In this document: piece after piece, positions 6,820 to 14,279 of the stretch | Position numbering within the stretch: position 1 is the stretch's first letter | Layout of the letters: every line of letters begins with the position of its first letter | From: DAOPYE01 sp035352715 | GTDB lineage: Bacteria; Acidobacteriota; Holophagae; Holophagales; Holophagaceae | Assembly (NCBI GenBank): GCA_035352715.1 | Contig: DAOPYE010000002.1 | Span: 1-61,394, forward strand | Length of the DNA: 61,394 bases | Direction of reading: 5' to 3' | The notes under the pieces: model-generated | The model's database searches: none | Seen by the model: only the letters and a program-made list of their open reading frames with translations | What the model was told of the DNA's origin: nothing | Program-made: the position numbers and the translations under genes

Positions 6820-9330
6820 TTACTCCTCGGTGAGGCCCGGGGTCTCCTTTTTGCTCTGCAGCACGCCCCAAACGATGGCACCGACGCAGAGGAGGGCGAC
6901 GATTCCGCCCACCAGCTTGTGCGATCCGCCGTAGAGGGAGAACTTGATGATCACGCCCAGGAGCAGCAGGCTGACCATGTTCATCACCTTGATGAGTGGG
7001 TTGATGGCAGGTCCCGCGGTGTCCTTGAGGGGATCGCCCACGGTGTCGCCTGTCACAGCGGCCTTGTGGGCTTCGCTGCCCTTGCCGCCATAGACGCCAT
7101 CCTCGATCATCTTCTTCGCGTTATCCCACGCACCACCCGCGTTCGCCATGAAAACCGCCAGCAACTGTCCAACCACAATGGTGCCCGCCAGGAAGCCGCC
7201 CAGGGCGAAGGGGCCAAGGAGCAGACCCACGGCGACCGGGGCGCAGATGGCCAGCAGGCCGGGGCCGATGAGTTCCTTCTGGGCCGTGTGGGTGCAGATG
7301 TCCACCACGCGACCGTAATCAGGCTTCTTCTTGCCCGACCAGATCTCGGCATCGCGGAACTGAACGCGGCACTCCTTGACGATGAAGTAGGCTGCGCGGC
7401 CCACGGCGCGGATCAGCGAGCTGCTGAAGAGGAAGGGCACGGCGCCGCCCAGCAACAGGCCAATGAAGACCCGAGGATTGGCCACCGTCAGCAGGCTCTG
7501 GATGCTGTTGTACTGCGCGTCGGTCATCAGGGCCAGCTTGTCCTCGCTGCCCACGGCGATGACGGCGATGAAGCTGGAGAACAGGGAAACGCCGGCGATG
7601 ACGGCGGAACCGATGGCGATGCCTTTGGTTTCGGCCTTCGTCGTATTGCCCACGGCATCGAGATCAGCCAGGATCTGGCGGGCCCGCTTGTAGCTGCCGG
7701 GCTTTTCCGCTTCCATCTCGTCCTTGTCGTAGCCCATCTCGCCGATGCCGTTCGCGTTATCGGCAACGGGTCCGAACACGTCCATGGAGATCGTGTTGCC
7801 GGTGAGTGTCAGCATGCCGATGCCCGCCATGGCGACGCCATAGGCAATGAACATGGGCGGCGTGCCCGCATAGACGAGGACGGACAGGAAGATGGCCGAG
7901 GCGATGATCACCAGGGTGACCACCGTGGATTCGTAACCAACCGCAAACCCTTCGATGATGTTTGTGGCATGGCCCGTGGTGCAGGCTTTGGCCAAGCCCT
8001 TCACGGGCGCGTGGCTGGTGTGCGTGTAGTAGCTGGTGGCCTTGTTGAGGGCCACGGCGAGGAATACGCCGATCAGGCAGGTGATGGCCGGACGCAGATC
8101 GAGGCCCACGACGCCAAAATTCGCCCAGATGGGCAGATTGGCGGGGTTTCCTCCCGGGAACCCGGCGGTGATCAGCTTATTGGCGGCCAAGTAGGCATCA
8201 TCAAAGCGCAGGTAGAACCAGCCGAGGACGAAGAAGCCCACCACGGAGATGATGGAGCCGATCCAGAAGCCCCGATGCACGCTCTTAAGCGCCGTGTCGC
8301 TGGTGTCGTTGGGGCCGGCCTTCACGGTGTAGGTGGAGATGATGGAGCCCAGCACGCCGATGCCGCGCACCAGCAGGGGGAAGATGACGCCCTTGTGCCC
8401 GAAGGTGGCCATGCCCAGGATCATGGCGGCCACGATGGTCACTTCGTAGCTCTCGAAGATATCGGCAGCCATGCCGGCGCAATCGCCCACGTTATCGCCC
8501 ACGTTATCGGCGATGGTGGCGGCGTTGCGTGGATCATCCTCGGGAATGTCTTTCTCAATCTTGCCGACCAGATCGGCGCCCACATCGGCAGCCTTCGTGT
8601 AGATGCCGCCGCCGACGCGCATGAACAGGGCCAGCAGCGTGCCGCCGAAACCGAAGCCCAGCAGGGCCTCGTAGGCCTGCGCGCCATAGAGCAGGAAGAT
8701 CGTCGTGCCGCCCAACAGGCCCAGGCCGTCGGTCAGCATGCCGGTGATGGTGCCCGTGCGGTAACCCAACTGCATCGCTTCGCCGTAGCTGTGCTTTGCG
8801 GCGGCGGCCACGCGGAGGTTGCCCGTGGTCGCCAGGCGCATGCCCACGAAGCCCACGGCCCAGGAGAACAGTGCGCCAACCAGGAAGGCGCCTGCGCGGC
8901 CATATCTGAATGCAGCCACGCTGCCCTGAGTCGTGAAGTAGAGCAGCAGCGTGATGATGATGATCAAGGGACCGATCTTGCGGAACTGGGCGGCCATGTA
9001 GGCATTGGCACCCTCGCGCACAGCAGCGGCGATCTCCTGCATCTTGGGCGTGCCCTGGTCCGCATTCTTGACCTGCTTGACCAGCATCAGGGCGTAGAGC
9101 AGACCCGCGACGGCGATGCCGAGGACCACCAGCAGGCATACGCGCTCAAATGTTCCGAACTCCGCGCTGCGGAAGGGCGCGAAGAAGAGGAAGTGCTCGG
9201 AAACGGATTCAACGACCGCTTTCCCGGGCTCGAGGGCGTAGGCTGTCGCGAAAAAACAGAGCATGAACAGCAGGTACACCCTGCGTTTCATGGGCGACAG
9301 CCGGAGTTTGTCGAACCACGCGTGTAGCAT
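6820..9330 (-). CDS. hppA: Membrane-bound proton-translocating pyrophosphatase, K+-independent type
   Basis: This integral membrane enzyme couples pyrophosphate hydrolysis to ion pumping. The 836 residues have many hydrophobic segments. The catalytic loop is intact: GGGIYTKAADVGADLVGKIE at 240-259, then DNVGDNVGDCAGMAAD at 275-290. The loop GNTTKAETKG (561-570) has Lys565 and Thr568, the pair that marks K+-independent, proton-pumping members; K+-dependent members have Ala at the first site. The protein is longer than typical 660-770-residue homologues. Its N-terminus (residues 14-32) resembles an extra signal-peptide-like hydrophobic segment ending near AYA-LEP. An AGGAG site precedes the ATG at 9330. 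Confidence 0.96.
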   Translation of the reverse strand: MLHAWFDKLRLSPMKRRVYLLFMLCFFATAYALEPGKAVVESVSEHFLFFAPFRSAEFGTFERVCLLVVLGIAVAGLLYALMLVKQVKNADQGTPKMQEIAAAVREGANAYMAAQFRKIGPLIIIITLLLYFTTQGSVAAFRYGRAGAFLVGALFSWAVGFVGMRLATTGNLRVAAAAKHSYGEAMQLGYRTGTITGMLTDGLGLLGGTTIFLLYGAQAYEALLGFGFGGTLLALFMRVGGGIYTKAADVGADLVGKIEKDIPEDDPRNAATIADNVGDNVGDCAGMAADIFESYEVTIVAAMILGMATFGHKGVIFPLLVRGIGVLGSIISTYTVKAGPNDTSDTALKSVHRGFWIGSIISVVGFFVLGWFYLRFDDAYLAANKLITAGFPGGNPANLPIWANFGVVGLDLRPAITCLIGVFLAVALNKATSYYTHTSHAPVKGLAKACTTGHATNIIEGFAVGYESTVVTLVIIASAIFLSVLVYAGTPPMFIAYGVAMAGIGMLTLTGNTISMDVFGPVADNANGIGEMGYDKDEMEAEKPGSYKRARQILADLDAVGNTTKAETKGIAIGSAVIAGVSLFSSFIAVIAVGSEDKLALMTDAQYNSIQSLLTVANPRVFIGLLLGGAVPFLFSSSLIRAVGRAAYFIVKECRVQFRDAEIWSGKKKPDYGRVVDICTHTAQKELIGPGLLAICAPVAVGLLLGPFALGGFLAGTIVVGQLLAVFMANAGGAWDNAKKMIEDGVYGGKGSEAHKAAVTGDTVGDPLKDTAGPAINPLIKVMNMVSLLLLGVIIKFSLYGGSHKLVGGIVALLCVGAIVWGVLQSKKETPGLTEE

Positions 9331-9428
9331 GTGGGCTCCTGAATAATAGGTGGGTTAAGGAAACCGGAATGGATCCGGAACTTACGTCGCTATCCTGGGA
9401 TTCAAAGCTCTTCGGGAATTTGAATACC

Positions 9429-9456
9429 AGCCTACGCCGATCCTTCCGGCTGTCAA
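9429..9456 (-). promoter_or_regulatory. Candidate sigma-70 promoter for hppA
   Basis: On the minus strand a perfect TTGACA (9456-9451) is followed after 16 bases by TAGGCT (9434-9429), about 100 bases before the hppA start. The -35 is strong and the -10 weak. On the plus strand of the same 256-base divergent spacer, TATAAT at 9472-9477 could serve the YchJ-like gene, but I see no clear -35 for it. Confidence 0.4.
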
Positions 9457-9586
9457 CGAACAGCATCCGTCTATAATTATTTCCAAATGCTGTAATGATG
9501 TGTGATGTTGAATTGGAGCTCGGGCTGTTTAGGGTTCCGATTTCAGGCCGATTTATGGCTGGATTGATCTACACTGGGAAATTCAT

Positions 9587-9982
9587 ATGTCGCGACCCTG
9601 CCCCTGTACCTCCAAACGCCCATTCGATGCCTGCTGCGCCCCGTTCCTGTCGGGCCAGAAAGCGCCGGAGACGGCTGAACAGTTGATGCGCAGCCGCTTC
9701 TCCGCCTATGCCATGCTGCGCGCGGATTACTTGGTGGACACCACCGCCGAGGCCGAGCGCGAGAAGCTGGATGTCGATGAGCTGGCCCGTTACTGCCGCG
9801 CCGTGAAGTGCATCTCCCTGAAGGTGCTGAAGACCGAAGGCGGTGGCGCGCAGGATGAGACGGGTACCGTGCTCTTCCACGCAAGCCTCCAGATCAATGG
9901 ACGGCGGATGCTCCATCGCGAGCTGAGCCAGTTCGTTCGCGAAAACGGCCGCTGGGTCTACCTTGACGGCGAGACGAATTAA
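9587..9982 (+). CDS. YchJ-family (UPF0225) SEC-C motif protein
   Basis: This small 131-residue protein begins with a zinc-binding SEC-C type motif (CPCTSKRPFDACC), followed by the YchJ signature (AEQLMRSRFSAYAMLRADYLVDTT) split across residues 32-55. The rest has an NTF2-like alpha/beta pattern ending in RENGRWVYLDGE. The function of YchJ proteins is not established; SEC-C motifs bind zinc and often mediate protein contacts. It is divergent from hppA and convergent with the SDR gene 16 bases downstream. The length is near the family norm of 120-160. Confidence 0.88.
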   Translation: MSRPCPCTSKRPFDACCAPFLSGQKAPETAEQLMRSRFSAYAMLRADYLVDTTAEAEREKLDVDELARYCRAVKCISLKVLKTEGGGAQDETGTVLFHASLQINGRRMLHRELSQFVRENGRWVYLDGETN

Positions 9983-9998
9983 GCTGCGACGCTAGACG

Positions 9999-10703
9999 CT
10001 AGAAGTTCGACTCCACCATTGGCCTGAACACGAGGTCATGCACGGCCACGTCGTCGGGTGCGAAGATCGCGTCTGCGATGAGTTGGGCGGCACTCTCAGG
10101 GCGCATGTAGTCTGGGCGAGCCTGCGCGCGGAATTCCGTGTCCACGCCGCCAGGAAAGACAGCCGTGACTTTCACGCCTGCGGGCCGAAGCTCTTTGGCC
10201 AGGATTTTCGTGAGATCGCGCAGTCCGCCCTTCATGGTGGTATAGACGCCCATCGTCTCGTTGCTGAACAGGGCACAGGTGCTCACGATGTTTACGATGT
10301 GGCCGCTGCCCCGCTGGCTCATGTCCCGTCCCGCTTCGCGACAGAGCAGGAAGGGCGCCCGCAGATTGACCGCGAATTGGAGCTCGAAGTCCTCCAGGGT
10401 GGCTTCCGTGATGGGGGTTTTGCGCGTATTGAATCCCGCGTTGTTCACCAGCACGTCCGGTGCGGAGCTGAAGCAGGCCACAGCCTCGCGATAGGCCGTG
10501 ATCGCGTTCTCGGGATGCAACAGATCGTGGCTGGCGATCGCACAGCCCGTCTCGGCTTGCAGGGCTTCAAGTAGGGACGTGTCGCGGCTCGTGGCGAACA
10601 CGCTCACGCCGCGCCGCGTCAATTCGATCACCAGGGCGCGGCCGATGCCGCGGCTGGCCCCCGTGACGAGCGCCGTCAGGGATTTCCGATGCTCGTCGCT
10701 CAT
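9999..10703 (-). CDS. Short-chain dehydrogenase/reductase
   Basis: This 234-residue classical SDR has TGASRGIGRA near the N-terminus, NNAG, the catalytic Ser in IVSTCA, and YTTMK supplying Tyr and Lys. The PGGVDTEF segment is typical of the cofactor-side loop. The substrate cannot be assigned. Its start overlaps the pyrD stop by four bases (ATGA on the minus strand), so it is co-transcribed and probably translationally coupled with pyrD, although no pathway link is known. Confidence 0.9.
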   Translation of the reverse strand: MSDEHRKSLTALVTGASRGIGRALVIELTRRGVSVFATSRDTSLLEALQAETGCAIASHDLLHPENAITAYREAVACFSSAPDVLVNNAGFNTRKTPITEATLEDFELQFAVNLRAPFLLCREAGRDMSQRGSGHIVNIVSTCALFSNETMGVYTTMKGGLRDLTKILAKELRPAGVKVTAVFPGGVDTEFRAQARPDYMRPESAAQLIADAIFAPDDVAVHDLVFRPMVESNF

Positions 10704-11764
10704 GCGATGGAGCTTCCCAGCTCCCGGTTGATGCGGCTCACCAGCATGGGGCCTTCGAAGATGAAGGAGGAATAGATCTGGACGAGCGCCGCGCCGTCGT
10801 TCAGGGCGGTGCGGGCGTCTTCCGTGCTGCCCAGGCCGCCGCAGCCCATGAAGGCCTGGCTGGGCGACAGGCGGCTCAGGATGCGGCGCTGGATCTCGCG
10901 TGCCTTGGGCTTCAGCGCGCGCCCCGAAAGGCCGCCATCGCCCCAGGCTTCCACCTTGGCGCGGTTCTTTTCGGAGACGATGCCGCGATCCAGGGTTGTG
11001 TTCGTGGCGATCAGGCCAGAGATGCCACTGGCCACGGCGACATCCACGATGGCATCCAGTTCTTCCAAGCCCAGATCCGGCGCCAGTTTGACGAAGATGG
11101 GCTGCGCTTCCAGCCCCATCTCCTTGCGCAGTTCCAGCATGCCTTCGAGCAGGGGCTTCAGGGCCTCCGGCGCCTGAAGGCGGCGCAAGCCCGGCGTGTT
11201 GGGCGAGGAGATGTTCAGGGCAATGTAGTCCACCAGCGGCGCGATCAGGCGATACGCCGCGCGGTAGTCATCCAACGCCTGGGCTTCGGGCGTCACCTTG
11301 TTCTTGCCCAGATTGCCGCCCACCACGAGGCCGGATGGCCGATGCTTCAGGCGTTTCGCCACCACCTCCGCGCCTTCAGAGTTGAAGCCCATGCGGTTGA
11401 GGATCAAGCCTTCTTCTGGCACGCGGAAGATGCGCGGCTTGGGGTTGCCCGGCTGGGGACGTGGGGTGACGGTGCCGATCTCGACGAAGCCGAAACCCAG
11501 GGCCTTCCACAGCGGGAGCAGTTGCGCGCCCTTGTCCAGGCCTGCCGCCATGCCGATGGGCGAAGAAAACTGGATGCCGAAGACCTCGCGCGCGATGGAT
11601 GGCTGGGGGCGACCGCAATAGGCCTGCGTCAGTGCGCACACGCCGGGGATCCGCTGGCTCAGACTGCCGGCCGCAAAGGCCAGGCGATGGGCGTTCTCCG
11701 CCTGGAACTGGAAGAGCAGGGGGCGCAGCAGGGGGTAGGGATCAAAGGCCATGAAGACATCCAT
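10700..11764 (-). CDS. pyrD: Dihydroorotate dehydrogenase, class 2 (quinone)
   Basis: This enzyme oxidises dihydroorotate to orotate in pyrimidine synthesis and passes electrons to membrane quinones through FMN. The 354-residue length and amphipathic N-terminal segment (PYPLLRPLLFQFQAENAHR) fit the membrane-associated class 2. Hallmarks are GFGFVEIGTVTPRPQPGNP, LNISSPNTPGLR with the class 2 catalytic Ser, FVKLAPD, IATNTT and GCGGLGSTEDA. Two starts are possible, ATG at 11764 or 11752; neither has a strong ribosome-binding site and the longer one is given. The gene diverges from the flavoprotein gene at 11880. Confidence 0.96.
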   Translation of the reverse strand: MDVFMAFDPYPLLRPLLFQFQAENAHRLAFAAGSLSQRIPGVCALTQAYCGRPQPSIAREVFGIQFSSPIGMAAGLDKGAQLLPLWKALGFGFVEIGTVTPRPQPGNPKPRIFRVPEEGLILNRMGFNSEGAEVVAKRLKHRPSGLVVGGNLGKNKVTPEAQALDDYRAAYRLIAPLVDYIALNISSPNTPGLRRLQAPEALKPLLEGMLELRKEMGLEAQPIFVKLAPDLGLEELDAIVDVAVASGISGLIATNTTLDRGIVSEKNRAKVEAWGDGGLSGRALKPKAREIQRRILSRLSPSQAFMGCGGLGSTEDARTALNDGAALVQIYSSFIFEGPMLVSRINRELGSSIA

Positions 11765-11879
11765 CTGTGAAGTGCCGGGCGATATGCCTTGTCTGATATT
11801 GACGGCTGCGTGAGCCTTGGGGAAGTCCGCTATCCTGTCTCCGGCTTTGATCCCTGTGGATCCCTTCGCCGAGGTGGAT

Positions 11880-13520
11880 ATGCGCTTCCTGCTTTCGAAT
11901 CTTCCCGTGGAACGGCAGGCCGCGTCCTGGAAACCCTCGGCCTTGCTGGTTTCAGCCCTGGGTGGATCGTCCGCCGATTACCAGGACGTCGTCCTGGAAC
12001 GACAGGCCCTCGATGCGCGGCACAAGGGCGCGATCCGCTTCCTGATGGCGTTCAGTTTCGAGACCGAACGCGCACTGGACGACGTTTCCCTGCCCGCCGG
12101 GGCAAAGCTGGAAGCGGCTTCTCCGGCCGTGGGTTGGGTGGTGCCGAAGGTGTCCCGCAAACCGCGCGTGGTGGTGGTGGGAACGGGTCCGGCCGGAACC
12201 TTCTGCGCCCTGCGCCTGCTGGATTACGGCATCGAACCCATCGTGCTGGAGCGGGGCCCCGCGATGGAGGAGCGCATCCGGGCCGTGGATCGGCTGTGGC
12301 AGGAAGGCGTTCTGGATCCGACCGCCAACGCCCAGTTTGGCGAGGGCGGCGCGGGCACGTTCAGCGACGGCAAGCTCGCCACGCGCATCGGGCATCCGGC
12401 CATCCGCTACGTGCTGGAGGCGTTCGTGAAGAGCGGCGCGGATCCGCGCATCCTCTACCTCGCCAAGCCCCACGTCGGCACGGACGTGATTCGTGGCTGC
12501 GCGGTGGAGATGCGCAAGGCTGCGCAGGCGCGCGGCGCGATCTATCGCTTCCGCTCTCGGCTGGCGGATATCCGCGTCCAGGGCGGTACCGTGTGCGCGG
12601 CGGTTCTTGAAAGTGGCGAGGAGATCCCCTGCGATGCCCTGGTGCTGGCCTGCGGGCACAGCGCGCGGGATGTCTTCGAGATGCTCCAGCGCCATGGCGT
12701 TTCCATGGCGCAGAAGCCTTTCGCCATGGGCGTGCGCATCGAACACCCCCAGGAACTCATTGACAGAGCCCAGTACGGTCCCAGCGCAGGGCTTCCGGAA
12801 TTGCCCGTCGCGGACTACCGCCTGGCCTGCAACTTCGGGCCCGATCGCGCCGCCTACAGCTTCTGCATGTGTCCGGGCGGCGAGGTCATCCAGTGTGCTT
12901 CGGAAGAGGGCGGCGTCGTGGTGAACGGCATGAGCAATGCCGCGCGAAATTCCGGGTTCGCCAACTCCGGTCTGGTGGCCAAGGTCAACACCGCTGATTT
13001 CGATTCCGACGATGTGCTGGCGGGCGTGCGCTTCCAGCGGCGATGGGAGCAGGCCGCCTTTCGCGCCGCGGGCGAACGCTATGGCGCTCCGGCGTGCGGG
13101 GTCCAAGATTTCCTCCAGCGCAAGGCGTCGGGTCGGTTGCCACGAACCCATTTTCGGCCCTTCACCGTCTCTGCGGATCTGCGTACCTGTCTGCCCAGTT
13201 TCATCGTGGAGCAGTTGGCGGAAGCGCTGCCCGTCTTCGATCGCAAGATCCGTGGCTTCACCAGTCGCGAAGCCATGCTGATCGGCATTGAAAGCCGCAC
13301 CAGCAGCCCGGTCCGGATGATTCGTGGCGAGAATGGCCAGAGCGTCAGCCATTCCGGACTCTATCCATGCGGCGAAGGCGCCGGGTTTGCAGGGGGCATT
13401 ACGAGCGCGGCCGTGGATGGCATCCGGGTGGCCGAATGGATCGCTCGCGGCGTGGGAGCGCAAGTGTTCGTGCCTTTCGAGCGGAATGTCCGCGCCGGAG
13501 ACTACGCCACAGATTTCTGA
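11880..13520 (+). CDS. COG2509-type FAD-dependent dehydrogenase (uncharacterised)
   Basis: The protein has 546 residues. An N-terminal region of about 90 residues precedes an FAD-binding Rossmann motif (VVVVGTGPAGTFCALRLLDYG, about 99-119). The family-specific block QFGEGGAGTFSDGKLATRI follows, with GEGAGFAGGITSAAVDGI near the C-terminus for flavin binding. This combination marks the COG2509 family, a group of NAD(P)/FAD oxidoreductases with no established substrate. The frame is open back to 11817, but the ATG at 11880, with GAGGTGG just before it, gives the N-terminus expected for the family. It diverges from pyrD across 115 bases. Confidence 0.9.
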   Translation: MRFLLSNLPVERQAASWKPSALLVSALGGSSADYQDVVLERQALDARHKGAIRFLMAFSFETERALDDVSLPAGAKLEAASPAVGWVVPKVSRKPRVVVVGTGPAGTFCALRLLDYGIEPIVLERGPAMEERIRAVDRLWQEGVLDPTANAQFGEGGAGTFSDGKLATRIGHPAIRYVLEAFVKSGADPRILYLAKPHVGTDVIRGCAVEMRKAAQARGAIYRFRSRLADIRVQGGTVCAAVLESGEEIPCDALVLACGHSARDVFEMLQRHGVSMAQKPFAMGVRIEHPQELIDRAQYGPSAGLPELPVADYRLACNFGPDRAAYSFCMCPGGEVIQCASEEGGVVVNGMSNAARNSGFANSGLVAKVNTADFDSDDVLAGVRFQRRWEQAAFRAAGERYGAPACGVQDFLQRKASGRLPRTHFRPFTVSADLRTCLPSFIVEQLAEALPVFDRKIRGFTSREAMLIGIESRTSSPVRMIRGENGQSVSHSGLYPCGEGAGFAGGITSAAVDGIRVAEWIARGVGAQVFVPFERNVRAGDYATDF

Positions 13521-13627
13521 CGATCGTCTGGGTTTCCGGTTTGCCTTCTTCGACTTTCCGGAAAGAATGATCCATCTTCGAGCCATCCTCATTGCCCCAA
13601 CCTCTTTGTGGAAATCCGGAGCCTTCC

Positions 13628-14047
13628 ATGGCCGTTGAACGCACCTTCGGAATCATCAAGCCCAACGCCGTTCGCAACGGCCATATTGGCGAAATCATTA
13701 GCGCCATTGAACGTGAGAACTTCGCGATCCATGGCCTGCGCATGGTGCACCTGAACACCGAGCTGATCGCCGGGTTCTACCAGGAGCACGTGGGCAAGCC
13801 GTTCTACAAGGAACTGGAAAGTTTCATGCTGGAAGGCCCCGTGATCCTCATGGTGCTGGAGGGCGAGGATGTCATCCAGCGCTGGCGCGAGATCATGGGC
13901 GCCACGGATCCCGTCAAGGCGGCACCGGGCACCCTGCGTCGTAAATTCGCCGATAGCCTGACGCGCAACGCGGTCCATGGCTCGGATGCCCCTGCGACCG
14001 CCGAGCGCGAGGTCCACTACTTCTTCAGCGCGTTCGATCTGGTCTGA
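13628..14047 (+). CDS. ndk: Nucleoside diphosphate kinase
   Basis: This enzyme transfers the gamma phosphate from ATP to nucleoside diphosphates through a phospho-histidine. The 139-residue length is standard. The protein starts with ERTFGIIKPNAV and has the active-site motif NAVHGSD with His117 as the phospho-acceptor. The final EREVHYFFSAFDLV is typical. The ATG at 13628 is preceded by GGAG at good spacing; an in-frame ATG at 13592 would add 12 non-conserved residues. The 107 bases upstream contain a 12-base perfect palindrome (13554-13565) of unknown meaning. Confidence 0.97.
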   Translation: MAVERTFGIIKPNAVRNGHIGEIISAIERENFAIHGLRMVHLNTELIAGFYQEHVGKPFYKELESFMLEGPVILMVLEGEDVIQRWREIMGATDPVKAAPGTLRRKFADSLTRNAVHGSDAPATAEREVHYFFSAFDLV

Positions 14048-14070
14048 TCGCGCTGGACAGCTTCATTTCG

Positions 14071-14108
14071 CTGAGACGGGAGGGTTCTGACGAGCCGTCC
14101 CGTCTCAG
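14071..14108 (+). terminator. Probable ndk terminator hairpin
   Basis: A perfect 11-base-pair stem (14071-14081 with 14098-14108) has a 16-base loop. It begins 23 bases after the ndk stop. A pyrimidine-rich stretch (CTTCTTTCTTCC) follows about ten bases later rather than immediately, so termination may not be purely intrinsic. Confidence 0.65.
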
Positions 14109-14279
14109 CATGGCGACTTCTTTCTTCCGTCGCAGATTCCCAATGCGGTGATTTGGATAACATTGATTCGATTTCGACTCGTTTTGTTGTGGACGCCGGT
14201 TTTTGACATGGCATCCTTGGCGCAATCAATCAAACCGCGGTATCGCGCAGGCGTGCCGTCCTTCGCCAAGGAGAGACAC

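Noticed and set aside
6700..9327. Long open frame on the plus strand opposite hppA
   Set aside because: Composition is rich in His/Gln/Asp/Ala/Gly as expected from reading the opposite strand of a high-GC gene; no family motif, and hppA is unmistakable on the other strand.
13554..13565. 12-base perfect palindrome CTTTCCGGAAAG upstream of ndk
   Set aside because: A single short palindrome with no repeat copy or known operator match; too little to call a site.
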